Positions 4,829 to 12,047 of a stretch of DNA of 12,639 nucleotides are shown here, in pieces. Below the pieces are notes generated by a model. The model worked only from the letters and a program-made list of their open reading frames with translations, searched no databases and was not told where the DNA came from. Every line of letters starts with the position of its first letter. Position 1 is the first letter of the stretch. The position numbers and the translations under genes were made by a program. Origin of the DNA: a bacterium (lineage in GTDB: Bacteria; UBP18; UBA7526); the NCBI GenBank assembly GCA_030616365.1, contig JAUWXM010000028.1:1-12639 (forward strand), read 5' to 3'.

Positions 4829-6688
4829 ACGCTTTAGATAAACTAAAAGAAGGGAGATATCTGAGGGGTTTACTCCCGAGATTCTCGATGCCTGCCCGAT
4901 AGAAATGGGCCTTATATTATTCAGTTTCTCCTTAGATTCAATCCTCAGTCCCTCTAGTTTAGAATAATTGAAGTCAAGGGGAATCCTTTTCTCCTCAAGC
5001 CTCTTAAATCTTCCTATCTGTTCCAATTCCCTCTTGATATAGCCCTCATACTTCAGAGCGATCTCCACTCCTTGCGCAACCTCAGAAGATATTTTCCTCT
5101 CGTCCTCATCAATCTTAACCAGGTCCCTATATTTCACCTCTGGTCTCTTCAGAATCTGGGATAGGGGAGTATCCTCCTTTATCGGATCGGTCCCCAGTTT
5201 CTTTAAGAGATTATTTACCCTTCTAGTCGGCCGGGCGAGACTCTTCCTCAACCTTTTGATCTCCTTTTCTATCTGGGCATACTTTCTCTGACATCTTTCA
5301 TAATCCTCGTCGGAGATAAGACCGAACCTGTGGCCATACTTCATGAGTCTCTGGTCGGCGTTATCACATCTTAAGATCAACCTATGCTCTGCCCGGGAGG
5401 TGAACATGCGATAGGGTTCCTTCGTTCCCTTGGTCACTAAATCATCGATTAAGACGCCGATATAGGCTTCGGATCTATTAAGAATAAAGGGCTCTTTTCC
5501 TCGAATCTTCAATACGGCATTTATTCCGGCCATTAATCCTTGCGCTGCGGCCTCCTCATATCCCGAGGTCCCATTGATCTGTCCAGCAAGGAAGAGGTTC
5601 TCAATCCTCTTTGTCTCAAGGGAGAGTTTTAGCTGGGTAGGAAGAACAAAGTCATACTCAATGGCATAACCTGGCTTGGTAATCTCGATCTTCTCCAGGC
5701 CCTTCATGGTACGCAGTGCTTTGAGTTGAATAGCCTCAGAAAATCCGGTAAAGAAGCCATTAACATAATACTCTGTAGTATCCCTTCCCTCTGGCTCTAT
5801 AAAGATCTGATGTCTCTTCTTCTCCGGAAATCTGGCGATCTTCTCCTCAATAGAGGGGCAGTATCTCGGGGGAAGGCCCTTTGCTTTGCCAGTGATAAGA
5901 GGGGAATCTTTTAGATTCTTCTTAATCACCTTGTGGGTGGCATCATTTGTGAAGGCCAGATAGCAGGGGATTTGCTTGGTTTTGATCTCTTCAGTTGAGA
6001 ATGAAAGGGGCGGTGGAGGAGTGTCTCCAGATTGCTCAATTAAAGTGGATAAATTGACTGTTTTTCCCTCGATCCTGGGAGGAGTGCAGGTATTGAGCCT
6101 CTCTATTGTGAGGCCTATTTTCTTTAGGCTATCAGAGAGTCTATCGGCAGGGAACTCTCCCATCCTTCCTGCCGGAAAGGAGAGTTTACCCATAAGAATA
6201 AGGCCTTTTAAGAAGGTTCCTGTTGCTAAGACAATTGCTTTTCCTTTATATTCTATACCTGTTTGGGTTTTAATTCCGATTGCCTTCTCACCTTTGATTA
6301 TGATTTTTTCTACTAAGCCCTCTTTTATATCGAGATTTTTCTCATTTTTCAGAGCTCTTCTCATGCTTATCCTGTAATCTCTCCTATCTGCCTGGGCACG
6401 TGGGGCCTGAACCGCTGGTCCTTTCTTGGTATTGAGCATCCGGAACTGAATCCCGGTCCGATCAATATTCTTGGCCATCTCTCCACCAAGAGCATCTATC
6501 TCCCGGACGAGATGGCTCTTTCCCAATCCTCCAATGGCCGGGTTACAGGGCATATGAGCGATGTTATCCAGGTTTGAGGTTATCAATAATGTCCTGGCTT
6601 TCATCCTTGCTGAGTCCAAAGAGGCCTCACAACCAGCATGTCCCCCACCGACGACAATAACATCATATTCCTTCTTATGGTTAGCCAT
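4814..6688 (-). CDS. mnmG: tRNA uridine-5-carboxymethylaminomethyl modification protein MnmG (GidA)
   Basis: A 624-residue, full-length MnmG. The FAD-binding GGGHAGCE is at 14-21, the conserved PCNPAIGGLGKSHLVREIDALGG starts at 47 (with the redox/catalytic Cys48), the second conserved Cys is in PPRYCPSIEEK, and the FAD/NAD domain signature LFLAGQINGTSGYEEAAAQG and the block YRMFTSRAEHRLILR follow. With MnmE it forms the complex that adds the carboxymethylaminomethyl (or aminomethyl) group to U34 of tRNAs reading split codon boxes, using methylene-THF, FAD and GTP. ATG at 6688 has AAGGGA upstream. Its stop codon is inside the AT-rich hairpin of the repeat at 4589-4828. Upstream are two structured repeats that separate it from mnmE by 279 bp; these genes are often closer. 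Confidence 0.97.
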   Translation of the reverse strand: MANHKKEYDVIVVGGGHAGCEASLDSARMKARTLLITSNLDNIAHMPCNPAIGGLGKSHLVREIDALGGEMAKNIDRTGIQFRMLNTKKGPAVQAPRAQADRRDYRISMRRALKNEKNLDIKEGLVEKIIIKGEKAIGIKTQTGIEYKGKAIVLATGTFLKGLILMGKLSFPAGRMGEFPADRLSDSLKKIGLTIERLNTCTPPRIEGKTVNLSTLIEQSGDTPPPPLSFSTEEIKTKQIPCYLAFTNDATHKVIKKNLKDSPLITGKAKGLPPRYCPSIEEKIARFPEKKRHQIFIEPEGRDTTEYYVNGFFTGFSEAIQLKALRTMKGLEKIEITKPGYAIEYDFVLPTQLKLSLETKRIENLFLAGQINGTSGYEEAAAQGLMAGINAVLKIRGKEPFILNRSEAYIGVLIDDLVTKGTKEPYRMFTSRAEHRLILRCDNADQRLMKYGHRFGLISDEDYERCQRKYAQIEKEIKRLRKSLARPTRRVNNLLKKLGTDPIKEDTPLSQILKRPEVKYRDLVKIDEDERKISSEVAQGVEIALKYEGYIKRELEQIGRFKRLEEKRIPLDFNYSKLEGLRIESKEKLNNIRPISIGQASRISGVNPSDISLLLVYLKRRKFE

Positions 6689-6710
6689 AATTTTCCCTTA
6701 AACAGTGCGA

Positions 6711-6878
6711 TAAGAAAGCCTCTCGCTAATGCTCGAGAACCTTGTTATTCGGGCTTTCTTAGTAGAGGGGGTAAACGAATGCGCGCCCTCATAATAAAGA
6801 TGCCTTCGCTTCGCGAAGAACTTTGTTATTCCTCCGCATCCTTAGTAGACGAGGCAAGCAAAGCGCGTCGTCATAATA
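6711..6878 (-). repeat. Tandem pair of about 82-bp structured units
   Basis: Unit A is about 6711-6796 and unit B about 6795-6878. Both contain an outer stem (TAAGAAAGCC/GGCTTTCTTA in A; TAAAGATGC/GCATCCTTA in B), a small hairpin (TCTCG/CGAGA; CTTCGC/GCGAAG), the conserved single strand GAAC(C/T)TTGTTATTC, a common TTAGTAGA, a second stem (GAGGG/CCCTC; GACGA/TCGTC) and the common ending TCATAATA. Stems differ in sequence but remain paired. The one mismatch in B's outer stem (A against C) becomes a U:G wobble in minus-strand RNA. The pair lies 22 bases before the mnmG start. No coding frame is supported. Confidence 0.68.
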
Positions 6879-6967
6879 AGCGGGTGACTCGGCAGATCTC
6901 TGTGAGCGGGAGGATCCACACCGGGCGGAGGGGCCCGCGAAGAGAAAATGCCGAGGCAGGACCCGCT
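6879..6967. repeat. 89-bp element with inverted ends, copy 2
   Basis: Same orientation and length as copy 1 (3885-3973), 85 of 89 bases identical, with AGCGGGT and ACCCGCT at the ends. On the minus strand it begins immediately after the mnmE stop (TAA then AGCGGGT) and ends exactly where the tandem structured units begin, so three repeat modules abut without spacer in the mnmE-mnmG gap. Confidence 0.85.
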
Positions 6968-8338
6968 TTACTTCCCTATGCAGAACTGGGAGAAGATCTC
7001 ATCCAGAATATCCTCAGTCACGGTCTTTCCCGTAATCTCTCCTAGGCTATCTAAAGCTGTTTTGAGATCAACGGAGATAAACTCTGCCGACATATTCTTT
7101 TTGATACTCTCTATCACATTCTCCAGGCCTCTCTTTGTCCTTTCTAAAGCATCCTTATGTCGGATATTGGTCACTAGTGTCCTATCTGAAGGAGCAACTC
7201 CGCCTTCGAAAATAAGATCAATAATTACCTTTTCTAATCTTTCTAAACCAGTCTTCTTTGTTGCCGAGACCTTTAGTACTCTCTTATCATGCAAAATCTT
7301 CCTTATCTCATTAACCTCAATGACCTCGGGAAGGTCGGTCTTATTTATGACCACAATAACCTTCTTATCTCTGACATCCTCCATTATGCTGTGGTCCTCT
7401 TTCGATAAACGGGTGGCGGCATCCATGACAAGAAGGACCAGATCCGCTGCCTTCAGAGACCCCCTTGTCCTGGCTACACTTTCCTTTTCAACGATCCCCT
7501 CTGCAGTAGTAAGTCCTGCGGTATCAATGATCTTCAGAGGAATCCCACCTACATTAATAATCTCCTCAATGATATCCCGGGTGGTTCCGGGAATCGGGGT
7601 CACAATGGCCCTCTTTTCCTTCAATAAGGCGTTAAGAAGGCTCGACTTCCCCACATTTGGCCTTCCAATAATAACTGTCTTTATTCCTTCCCTCAGGATT
7701 TTACCACCTGCGGCACCTTCCAGAAGTTTCCTTATCTCTTTTAAGACCTTCCTTGCTCTAAGAAGCATCTGAGGAGACTCAAGCCTCTCGATATCTTCCT
7801 CAGGAAAGTCGATGGCTGCTTCTAGGTGAGCGGAGAGATTAATGAGTTCCTGGCGAAGGCCTTCTATTTTAGAGGAAAGCTCCCCATCCAATTGATAAAG
7901 GGCAACCTTCAATCCCATCTCTGTCTTGGCCCTGATGATGTCCACTACCGCTTCTGCCTGGGCCAAATCTATCCGTTCATTCAGAAAGGCCCTCTTGGTA
8001 AACTCCCCTGGCTCAGCCAATCTGGCCCCATTTAATAAGATTACTTCTAATATTTTTCTTAAAGGGACAATCCCACCATGGCCACTGATCTCGATCATAT
8101 TCTCTGCGGTGAAGGATCTGGGCTTCTTAAATATAGAGAGCATGACCTCGTCTATCTTCTCTTTACTTTGGGGGTCGATGATATGGCCGTGATGGACGGT
8201 ATGAGAGGGGAGTCGGGAAACTTTCTTAGAGAATATCTTATTGGCAATAGAAAAGGCCTGAGGACCGCTTATTCTAACGATTCCCAGGCCCCCCTCACCG
8301 ATGGGTGTGGATATGGCCGCAATGGTATCCTCTAACAT
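6968..8338 (-). CDS. mnmE: tRNA modification GTPase MnmE (TrmE)
   Basis: A 456-residue MnmE of normal length. N-terminal folate-binding domain (1-120, DTIAAISTPIGEGGLGIVRISG), helical domain, then an inserted G domain: G1 GRPNVGKS 225-232, G2 TTRD 252-255, G3 DTAG 272-275, G4 NKTD 332-335. It ends with the diagnostic CIGK (453-456), whose Cys is needed for modification. It is a potassium-activated GTPase working with MnmG on U34 of tRNAs. The ATG at 8338 has TTGGAG 8 bases upstream and follows the jag-like gene by 13 bp, so the two are in one operon. The downstream gap to mnmG is filled with repeats that start at the very stop codon. Confidence 0.97.
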   Translation of the reverse strand: MLEDTIAAISTPIGEGGLGIVRISGPQAFSIANKIFSKKVSRLPSHTVHHGHIIDPQSKEKIDEVMLSIFKKPRSFTAENMIEISGHGGIVPLRKILEVILLNGARLAEPGEFTKRAFLNERIDLAQAEAVVDIIRAKTEMGLKVALYQLDGELSSKIEGLRQELINLSAHLEAAIDFPEEDIERLESPQMLLRARKVLKEIRKLLEGAAGGKILREGIKTVIIGRPNVGKSSLLNALLKEKRAIVTPIPGTTRDIIEEIINVGGIPLKIIDTAGLTTAEGIVEKESVARTRGSLKAADLVLLVMDAATRLSKEDHSIMEDVRDKKVIVVINKTDLPEVIEVNEIRKILHDKRVLKVSATKKTGLERLEKVIIDLIFEGGVAPSDRTLVTNIRHKDALERTKRGLENVIESIKKNMSAEFISVDLKTALDSLGEITGKTVTEDILDEIFSQFCIGK

Positions 8339-8351
8339 GTAGTCTCCAAGA

Positions 8352-8822
8352 TTAAACTTCTTGCTCCTTATCCTTTATTCCCTTAGGAACGATGACTACC
8401 TGCCTCTCAATCCCTTCTCCCACGCTTTCAGTCTCAACATCCGGGTCTTCTGCTAAGGTAGTATGGATAATTCTTCTCTCATAGGGGTTCATGGGCTCCA
8501 GGAAAACCTCGGTATTTCCCTCCTTTGCTCTCTGAGCCAATCTTTTAGCGAGCTCCATTAATTTCGCCTTTCTCCTTTCCCGATAGCCTTCAGTATCCAG
8601 GATAACCTTTATTCTCTCCTCGCTCTCCTTATTAATAATCAGATTTACAAGGTACTGCAGAGCCCCCAAGGTCTTCCCTTGCCTTCCAATGACTAAAGCA
8701 CTATCCGGGGTGGTAATCTCCAAGGAGATATAATCCTCAATCTCCTTGGCGCTCACTCCAGCATCGATCTCCATCTTTTTTAACAATTCCTCTAGAATCT
8801 CCTTTGCTTTTTCTGTTTCCAT
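8352..8822 (-). CDS. jag: KH-R3H RNA-binding protein (Jag/KhpB-like, short form)
   Basis: 156 residues from ATG 8822. A KH domain (about 30-77) contains ALVIGRQGKTLGALQYLVN with the GxxG loop at 46-49. An R3H domain (about 80-148) contains RxxxH at 116-120 (RRIIH) and the typical SVGEGIERQVVIVP ending. The protein binds RNA; Jag/KhpB homologues act with KhpA and lie next to yidC. I moved the start from an upstream ATG (8852) to 8822 because AAGGAGGAGAGA directly precedes it and the ten extra residues are not conserved in character. The N-terminal Jag_N domain of longer homologues is absent, since the KH domain begins about 30 residues in. It sits between yidC (213-bp gap) and mnmE (13 bp). 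Confidence 0.9.
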   Translation of the reverse strand: METEKAKEILEELLKKMEIDAGVSAKEIEDYISLEITTPDSALVIGRQGKTLGALQYLVNLIINKESEERIKVILDTEGYRERRKAKLMELAKRLAQRAKEGNTEVFLEPMNPYERRIIHTTLAEDPDVETESVGEGIERQVVIVPKGIKDKEQEV

Positions 8823-8869
8823 TCTCTCCTCCTTGCAACCGCCAAAGCGCAAAATTTAATTAAAAAACG

Positions 8870-9033
8870 CGAAAAGATATAATTGAGGTGAGCTTTTTAA
8901 ATTTGCATTGCTAATTTTACATTTTGATATGTCATTTTGATATTTAATATTTGATGTTTGCGTTTACGATATGTAATTTTAATTTTTGATATTTGATTTT
9001 TAAATTTAAACTAATCCGTGTCAATTCGTGTAT
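8870..9033. repeat. AT-rich gap with TGATATTT-type and ATTCGTG-type arrays
   Basis: The gap between the yidC stop and the jag-like start (8823-9035) holds no gene. About 8926-9000 has variations on TTTTGATAT, TTTAATATTTGAT and TTTTTGATATTTGAT in loose steps of 7-9 bases. Next to the yidC stop, CTAATCCGTGTCAATTCGTG (9011-9030) repeats a CGTG word. I see no convincing terminator or promoter. These low-complexity arrays look like the other periodic arrays of this window but with different words. Confidence 0.6.
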
Positions 9034-9035
9034 TT

Positions 9036-10667
9036 TTATTTGGCTGGGGCGGGCATTCTCTTAGCGATGATATACTGCTGGCCGATAGTGAGAACATTGG
9101 TCACCAACCAATAGAGGACCAGACCAGAGGGGAAGTTATAGAAGATAAAGGTCATGAAGACGGGCATAAGAAGCATCATCTTGGCCTGCCTGGGATCAAC
9201 AGTGGTCATCTTCTGCTGGATGACAGTGGTAATGCCCATTAGAATGGGAAGGATATTGATGGGGAAGCCGGCAAAATGGCCGACAGTATCGGGAAGCGAA
9301 AGGTCCTTTATCCACCAGATAAACCCTGCTCCCCTCAGATTTATGGAGGTATAGAGGAGGCCGAATAGGGCGAAGAAGATGGGCATCTGTAAAAGCATGG
9401 GGAAGCATCCACCCAGAGGGTTTACCTTATGCTCCCGATAGAGCCTCATCGTCTGTTTACTGAGTTCCTGGGGATTATCTTTATGCTTCTCCCTTAGAGC
9501 ATTTATCTTGGGCTGGATGGCCTGCATGGCCCTCATATGGGTGAAGCTCTTCTGAGTAAAGGGGAGAAGGATTACCTTGGTGAAGAGGGTAATCAGGATG
9601 ATAGCTACCCCATAATTCGGGATTAGCTGATAAAGCCATTTGAAAAGCCTAAGTAGCAAAAGCGATATCGGGGCAACCCAACTCCACCAGGCAAGGTCCA
9701 CTGCCTGCTCCAGCCCTAGACCCAGCCCCTTCACTAACTCATAATCTTTTGGACCAGGATAGATAATGAACTTCTGACTAACCCTTTCTTTTCCTTTTAG
9801 AGAAAAGGGAGCCATCTTTATTCCTACCGTGGCCTTATTCCTCTCGTCCTTCTCAATGACTGTGGCCTGGGCGGCCTCAAGAGGAACAAGAGCAGCCATG
9901 AAGTACTTACTCTTCAGGGCTACCCACCCTACCTCTCCCTGGTGGACTTTAGGAGCTCCTAATTCCACTGAAGGTCCTTTAAGGAGTCCTTTCTCCAAGG
10001 TATCCTTTTCTAACTTTCCATTGACGAAGGAGACCGGACCTGAGAACTGTCCATACCTCCTGCCCGCTTTCTTTTCCTCTTCTCCAATCCCCGGACCCCA
10101 GGAGAGCCTATACCCCGGGATATAAACATCCTGGGAAGTGGTATTCTGGAGACTGACCTTGGCATCTATCTTGTAGCTATCATTATAGAATTTGAGAGTC
10201 TTTATAATCTTCAAACCCTGAGAATTGAGGTAGGTGAATTTTACTTCTCCAGTTTGATTATTCTCGTCCAGCATCAGTCTTTCCTTATCGACCTTCCAAT
10301 TCTCTGAAATTAATCCTGGCTGGCCAGGAATCTCCAGGGATAGGGGATACTTATTCTCCTCTGTAGGAGCAACTAATTCATAATCATAATTCTCCAACCA
10401 GTAACTCTTCAGCCTCACTCCTTGGGTAGTGAAGATGGCCTTCACCAGATCGGTCTCAACTATGATATCCCGGGACTCGATAACTGGGATCTCTGATGGG
10501 GGAAGAGCCTCTTCCTTCGGCACCTCAACGACCTTTTCAGGTACCTTAACAGCTTCTTCAGGCACCGGTGCCTGAGGCTGAGGAGGGACCCCCTTGGGAG
10601 TAAAGATATTATAGAAGATGATCACTAAGATACATAAGACAATAGCCAATAGTGTTCTCTTTTCCAT
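9036..10667 (-). CDS. yidC: Membrane protein insertase YidC (Gram-negative type)
   Basis: 543 residues. The first membrane segment is at about 6-22, then a Pro/Glu-rich linker (24-62), the periplasmic P1 beta-sandwich (about 65-320), and the conserved insertase core: YGVAIILITLFTKVILLPFT, then QPKINALREKHKDNPQELSKQTMRLYREHKVNPLGGCFPMLLQMPIFFALF, GITTVIQQKMT, MLLMPVFMTFIFYNFPSGLVLYWLVTN. It inserts membrane proteins alone or with SecYEG. The hydrophilic-groove Arg of E. coli (in TFIVRGIMYP) is Lys here (TLFTKVILLP), a conservative change. The P1 domain indicates two membranes. ATG at 10667 is the clear start, but an ATCAGCG repeat array directly abuts it and no Shine-Dalgarno sequence is visible. 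Confidence 0.97.
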   Translation of the reverse strand: MEKRTLLAIVLCILVIIFYNIFTPKGVPPQPQAPVPEEAVKVPEKVVEVPKEEALPPSEIPVIESRDIIVETDLVKAIFTTQGVRLKSYWLENYDYELVAPTEENKYPLSLEIPGQPGLISENWKVDKERLMLDENNQTGEVKFTYLNSQGLKIIKTLKFYNDSYKIDAKVSLQNTTSQDVYIPGYRLSWGPGIGEEEKKAGRRYGQFSGPVSFVNGKLEKDTLEKGLLKGPSVELGAPKVHQGEVGWVALKSKYFMAALVPLEAAQATVIEKDERNKATVGIKMAPFSLKGKERVSQKFIIYPGPKDYELVKGLGLGLEQAVDLAWWSWVAPISLLLLRLFKWLYQLIPNYGVAIILITLFTKVILLPFTQKSFTHMRAMQAIQPKINALREKHKDNPQELSKQTMRLYREHKVNPLGGCFPMLLQMPIFFALFGLLYTSINLRGAGFIWWIKDLSLPDTVGHFAGFPINILPILMGITTVIQQKMTTVDPRQAKMMLLMPVFMTFIFYNFPSGLVLYWLVTNVLTIGQQYIIAKRMPAPAK

Positions 10668-10670
10668 AAA

Positions 10671-10756
10671 CGCTGATTACCGCTGATTTTCTGAAGCGGT
10701 TTCTCCTTTCTTTAAACGCTGATAGCCGCTGATATAGTACGCAGATTGCTGCGGAT
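10671..10756. repeat. 10-bp-spaced CGCTGAT / CGCAGAT array before yidC
   Basis: CGCTGAT occurs at 10671, 10681, 10717 and 10727, and the related CGCAGAT and TGCGGAT at 10740 and 10750; within each pair the spacing is exactly 10 bp. The array runs from 3 bases before the yidC ATG to the stop codon of the GxxExxY gene and fills the whole gap. Confidence 0.8.
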
Positions 10757-11142
10757 TATTTTCTGGCTTTCTCATAGATGCGTCTTTTTATTTCCAGTTT
10801 GCTACCACCAAAGTTCACTAAAAATCCTAACTTATATTCTGTTCCTCTTAAGTAGTAGAAGAGTTGAGTTTCATAAAGCTTGGGCATCTTTGGAACTGCT
10901 TTGATCTCTATTAAAACTCTTTTATCAACCATGAAGTCTGGCTCATAGATACCAACTTCTTCTCCCTTGAAGAGGATGGGCAGTCTCTTCTTTTCTCCAA
11001 AAGGTATCTTCCTAAGTGTGAATTCCTTAGCTAAAGCACGATGATAGACAGACTCCTTAAATCCCGGACCTAAGGTATTATACACTTCGTATATAGCACC
11101 TCTAATCTTATAGGTCAGTTCCTTGTATAAATATTCGACCAT
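10756..11142 (-). CDS. GxxExxY protein (PD-(D/E)XK nuclease-like family)
   Basis: 128 residues, full length for this family. The name-giving motif is at 27-33 (GFKESVY in LGPGFKESVYHRAL). The nuclease-like core follows: YEPDFMVD with Asp69, then VLIEIKA with Glu79 and Lys81, and YETQLFYYLRGTEYKLGFLVNFG with Gln93. These match PD-(D/E)XK_3 proteins (PF13366/TIGR04256); the enzymatic activity and biological role of the family are not established. ATG at 11142 has only a weak GAGAAG upstream. The gene interrupts the conserved yidD-yidC junction, and both flanks consist of 10-bp-spaced repeat words that also form the end of yidD and touch the start of yidC. This suggests gene plus flanking repeats arrived as one unit. 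Homologues are known as insertions in 23S rRNA intervening sequences. Confidence 0.9.
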   Translation of the reverse strand: MVEYLYKELTYKIRGAIYEVYNTLGPGFKESVYHRALAKEFTLRKIPFGEKKRLPILFKGEEVGIYEPDFMVDKRVLIEIKAVPKMPKLYETQLFYYLRGTEYKLGFLVNFGGSKLEIKRRIYEKARK

Positions 11143-11156
11143 TCAATCTTCTCGGC

Positions 11157-11200
11157 ATCTGCGGTCATCTGCGATTTGATCTGCGGTCATCTGCGATTAC
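11157..11200. repeat. ATCTGCG array between yidD and the GxxExxY gene
   Basis: ATCTGCG starts at 11157, 11167, 11179 and 11189 (steps 10, 12, 10), forming two nearly identical 22-bp units. On the minus strand it codes the last residues of YidD (IADDRRSNRR) and then runs towards the GxxExxY gene. Related words occur on the other side of that gene (10740 and 10750). Confidence 0.8.
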
Positions 11201-11401
11201 CGGATCGTAGCCCCCGGGATGAAAGGGATGACACTTGAGGATTCTTTTTAAGGCCAGAAAGGCCCCAGAAAAGAACCCATATTTTCTTATGGCCTCAATA
11301 GTATACTCTGAACAAGTAGGATAGAAGCGACAGCATGGCCTCTTAAAGGGTGAGATAAACCTTTGATAAAACCGAATCAATCCAATCAATACCTTAACCA
11401 T
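11165..11401 (-). CDS. yidD: Membrane protein insertion efficiency factor YidD
   Basis: 78 residues. It has the family core IRFYQRFISPFKRPCCRFYPTCSEYTIEAIRKYG (9-42), the third conserved Cys in LKCHPFHPGGYDPV, and an amphipathic N-terminal helix. It helps YidC-dependent insertion at the inner membrane. ATG at 11401 has AGGGA seven bases upstream. Usual YidD proteins end near HPGGYDPV; the ten further residues here are translated from an ATCTGCG repeat array and are almost certainly non-functional. The gene is 18 bp behind rnpA and was probably once next to yidC. Confidence 0.94.
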   Translation of the reverse strand: MVKVLIGLIRFYQRFISPFKRPCCRFYPTCSEYTIEAIRKYGFFSGAFLALKRILKCHPFHPGGYDPVIADDRRSNRR

Positions 11402-11403
11402 TT

Positions 11404-11446
11404 TCCCTGCTACTCCGTTCTAATCCCTTCTATTCCCTGCTAATCC
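11404..11446. repeat. 10-bp tandem array at the rnpA-yidD junction
   Basis: Four successive 10-bp units, TCCCTGCTAC, TCCGTTCTAA, TCCCTTCTAT and TCCCTGCTAA, followed by TCC. On the minus strand they encode the RnpA tail, contain its stop, and supply the AGCAGGGA that serves as the yidD ribosome binding site. Confidence 0.8.
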
Positions 11447-11800
11447 TTGATCCTTTAATATCCTCGCTCTCTTATATAACCTCAATATGGACCTCTCCAT
11501 TTTAGGGAAGTCTAACTTTATAGCATCCTTTCTCGCCAGGAAGATTAGATCTAATCCCTGGATTAACTTATCCTTATTTAGTCTGTAGACTTCCCGGAAT
11601 AGCCTCTTGATCCTGTTTCTCTTGACCGCCTTCCCAACCTTGGCGCTCACTGAGAGGCCGATCCTGTTTCTTCCCAGATTATTGGGAAGGACAAAGAGGA
11701 CAACAAAGTGATCGGCGCAGGACCTTCCCTTAGAATAGACTCTCTTAAAATCGGAATTCTTCCTGAGATGTTCGCTCTTCTTCAGGCTATATTTACCCAT
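11420..11800 (-). CDS. rnpA: Ribonuclease P protein component
   Basis: 126 residues. The RNR signature GKAVKRNRIKRLFREVYR (56-73) and the N-terminal SLKKSEHLRKNSDFKRVYSKG are those of RnpA, which binds the catalytic RNase P RNA and helps it cleave tRNA 5' leaders. ATG at 11800 is 7 bases behind the rpmH stop, with AAAGGAG in between that overlaps the end of rpmH. The last residues (LAGNRRD) derive from the 10-bp repeat array shared with the start of yidD. Confidence 0.96.
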   Translation of the reverse strand: MGKYSLKKSEHLRKNSDFKRVYSKGRSCADHFVVLFVLPNNLGRNRIGLSVSAKVGKAVKRNRIKRLFREVYRLNKDKLIQGLDLIFLARKDAIKLDFPKMERSILRLYKRARILKDQGLAGNRRD

Positions 11801-11807
11801 AGCTCCT

Positions 11808-11945
11808 TTAAACCGTTAAGCGTGTTCTTCTCTTCCTTCTTCTCCTCTTCAAGACCCTCCTTCCCGACTTACTCCTCATCCGCTTCCGGAAGCCATGGGT
11901 CCTCTTTCTCTTTCTTCTTTTCGGTTGATAAGTCCTCTTCACCAT
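11808..11945 (-). CDS. rpmH: 50S ribosomal protein L34
   Basis: A 45-residue, very basic protein beginning MVKRTYQPKRRKRKRTHGFRK and ending RTRLTV. The KRTYQPxxxKRxRxHGF block, the RMRSKSGRRVLKRRR block and the LTV ending identify L34 unambiguously. GGAGGAG lies 4 bases before the ATG (11945); the GTG at the second codon is an alternative start. It is the first gene of the rpmH-rnpA-yidD-yidC operon, behind a consensus promoter at 12044-12072. dnaA, which usually precedes rpmH divergently or in tandem, is absent. Confidence 0.97.
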   Translation of the reverse strand: MVKRTYQPKRRKRKRTHGFRKRMRSKSGRRVLKRRRRKRRTRLTV

Positions 11946-12000
11946 AATCTCCTCCAAATCAGTTGAAATACATTATGATGGCGTACTACGCTTGCCCCTT

Positions 12001-12047
12001 TAATAACAAAATACTGTTTACATTCTTGCTATTCAATTTTGTTATTA
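12001..12047. promoter_or_regulatory. 12-bp inverted repeat overlapping the rpmH promoter
   Basis: TAATAACAAAAT (12001-12012) and ATTTTGTTATTA (12036-12047) are exact inverse copies with 23 bases between. The upstream arm covers part of the -10 box and the expected start point (near 12037). This is where a repressor operator would sit. The arms are too AT-rich and partly untranscribed for a strong RNA hairpin. Confidence 0.6.

Noticed and set aside
6395..6404. Further CACGTG as a third parS site
   Set aside because: The flanks (GGGCACGTGGGG) are not symmetric beyond the core and do not match TATTCCACGTGGAATA; it is ordinary mnmG coding sequence.
6638..7772. Plus-strand open frames of 135 and 274 codons
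   Set aside because: They are antisense to mnmG/mnmE and cross the repeats. The long one is the reverse strand of a well-conserved MnmE.
8823..8852. Longer start of the jag-like gene
   Set aside because: The ATG at 8822 has an excellent AAGGAGGAGAGA; the upstream ten residues would include that site and are unlike the family.
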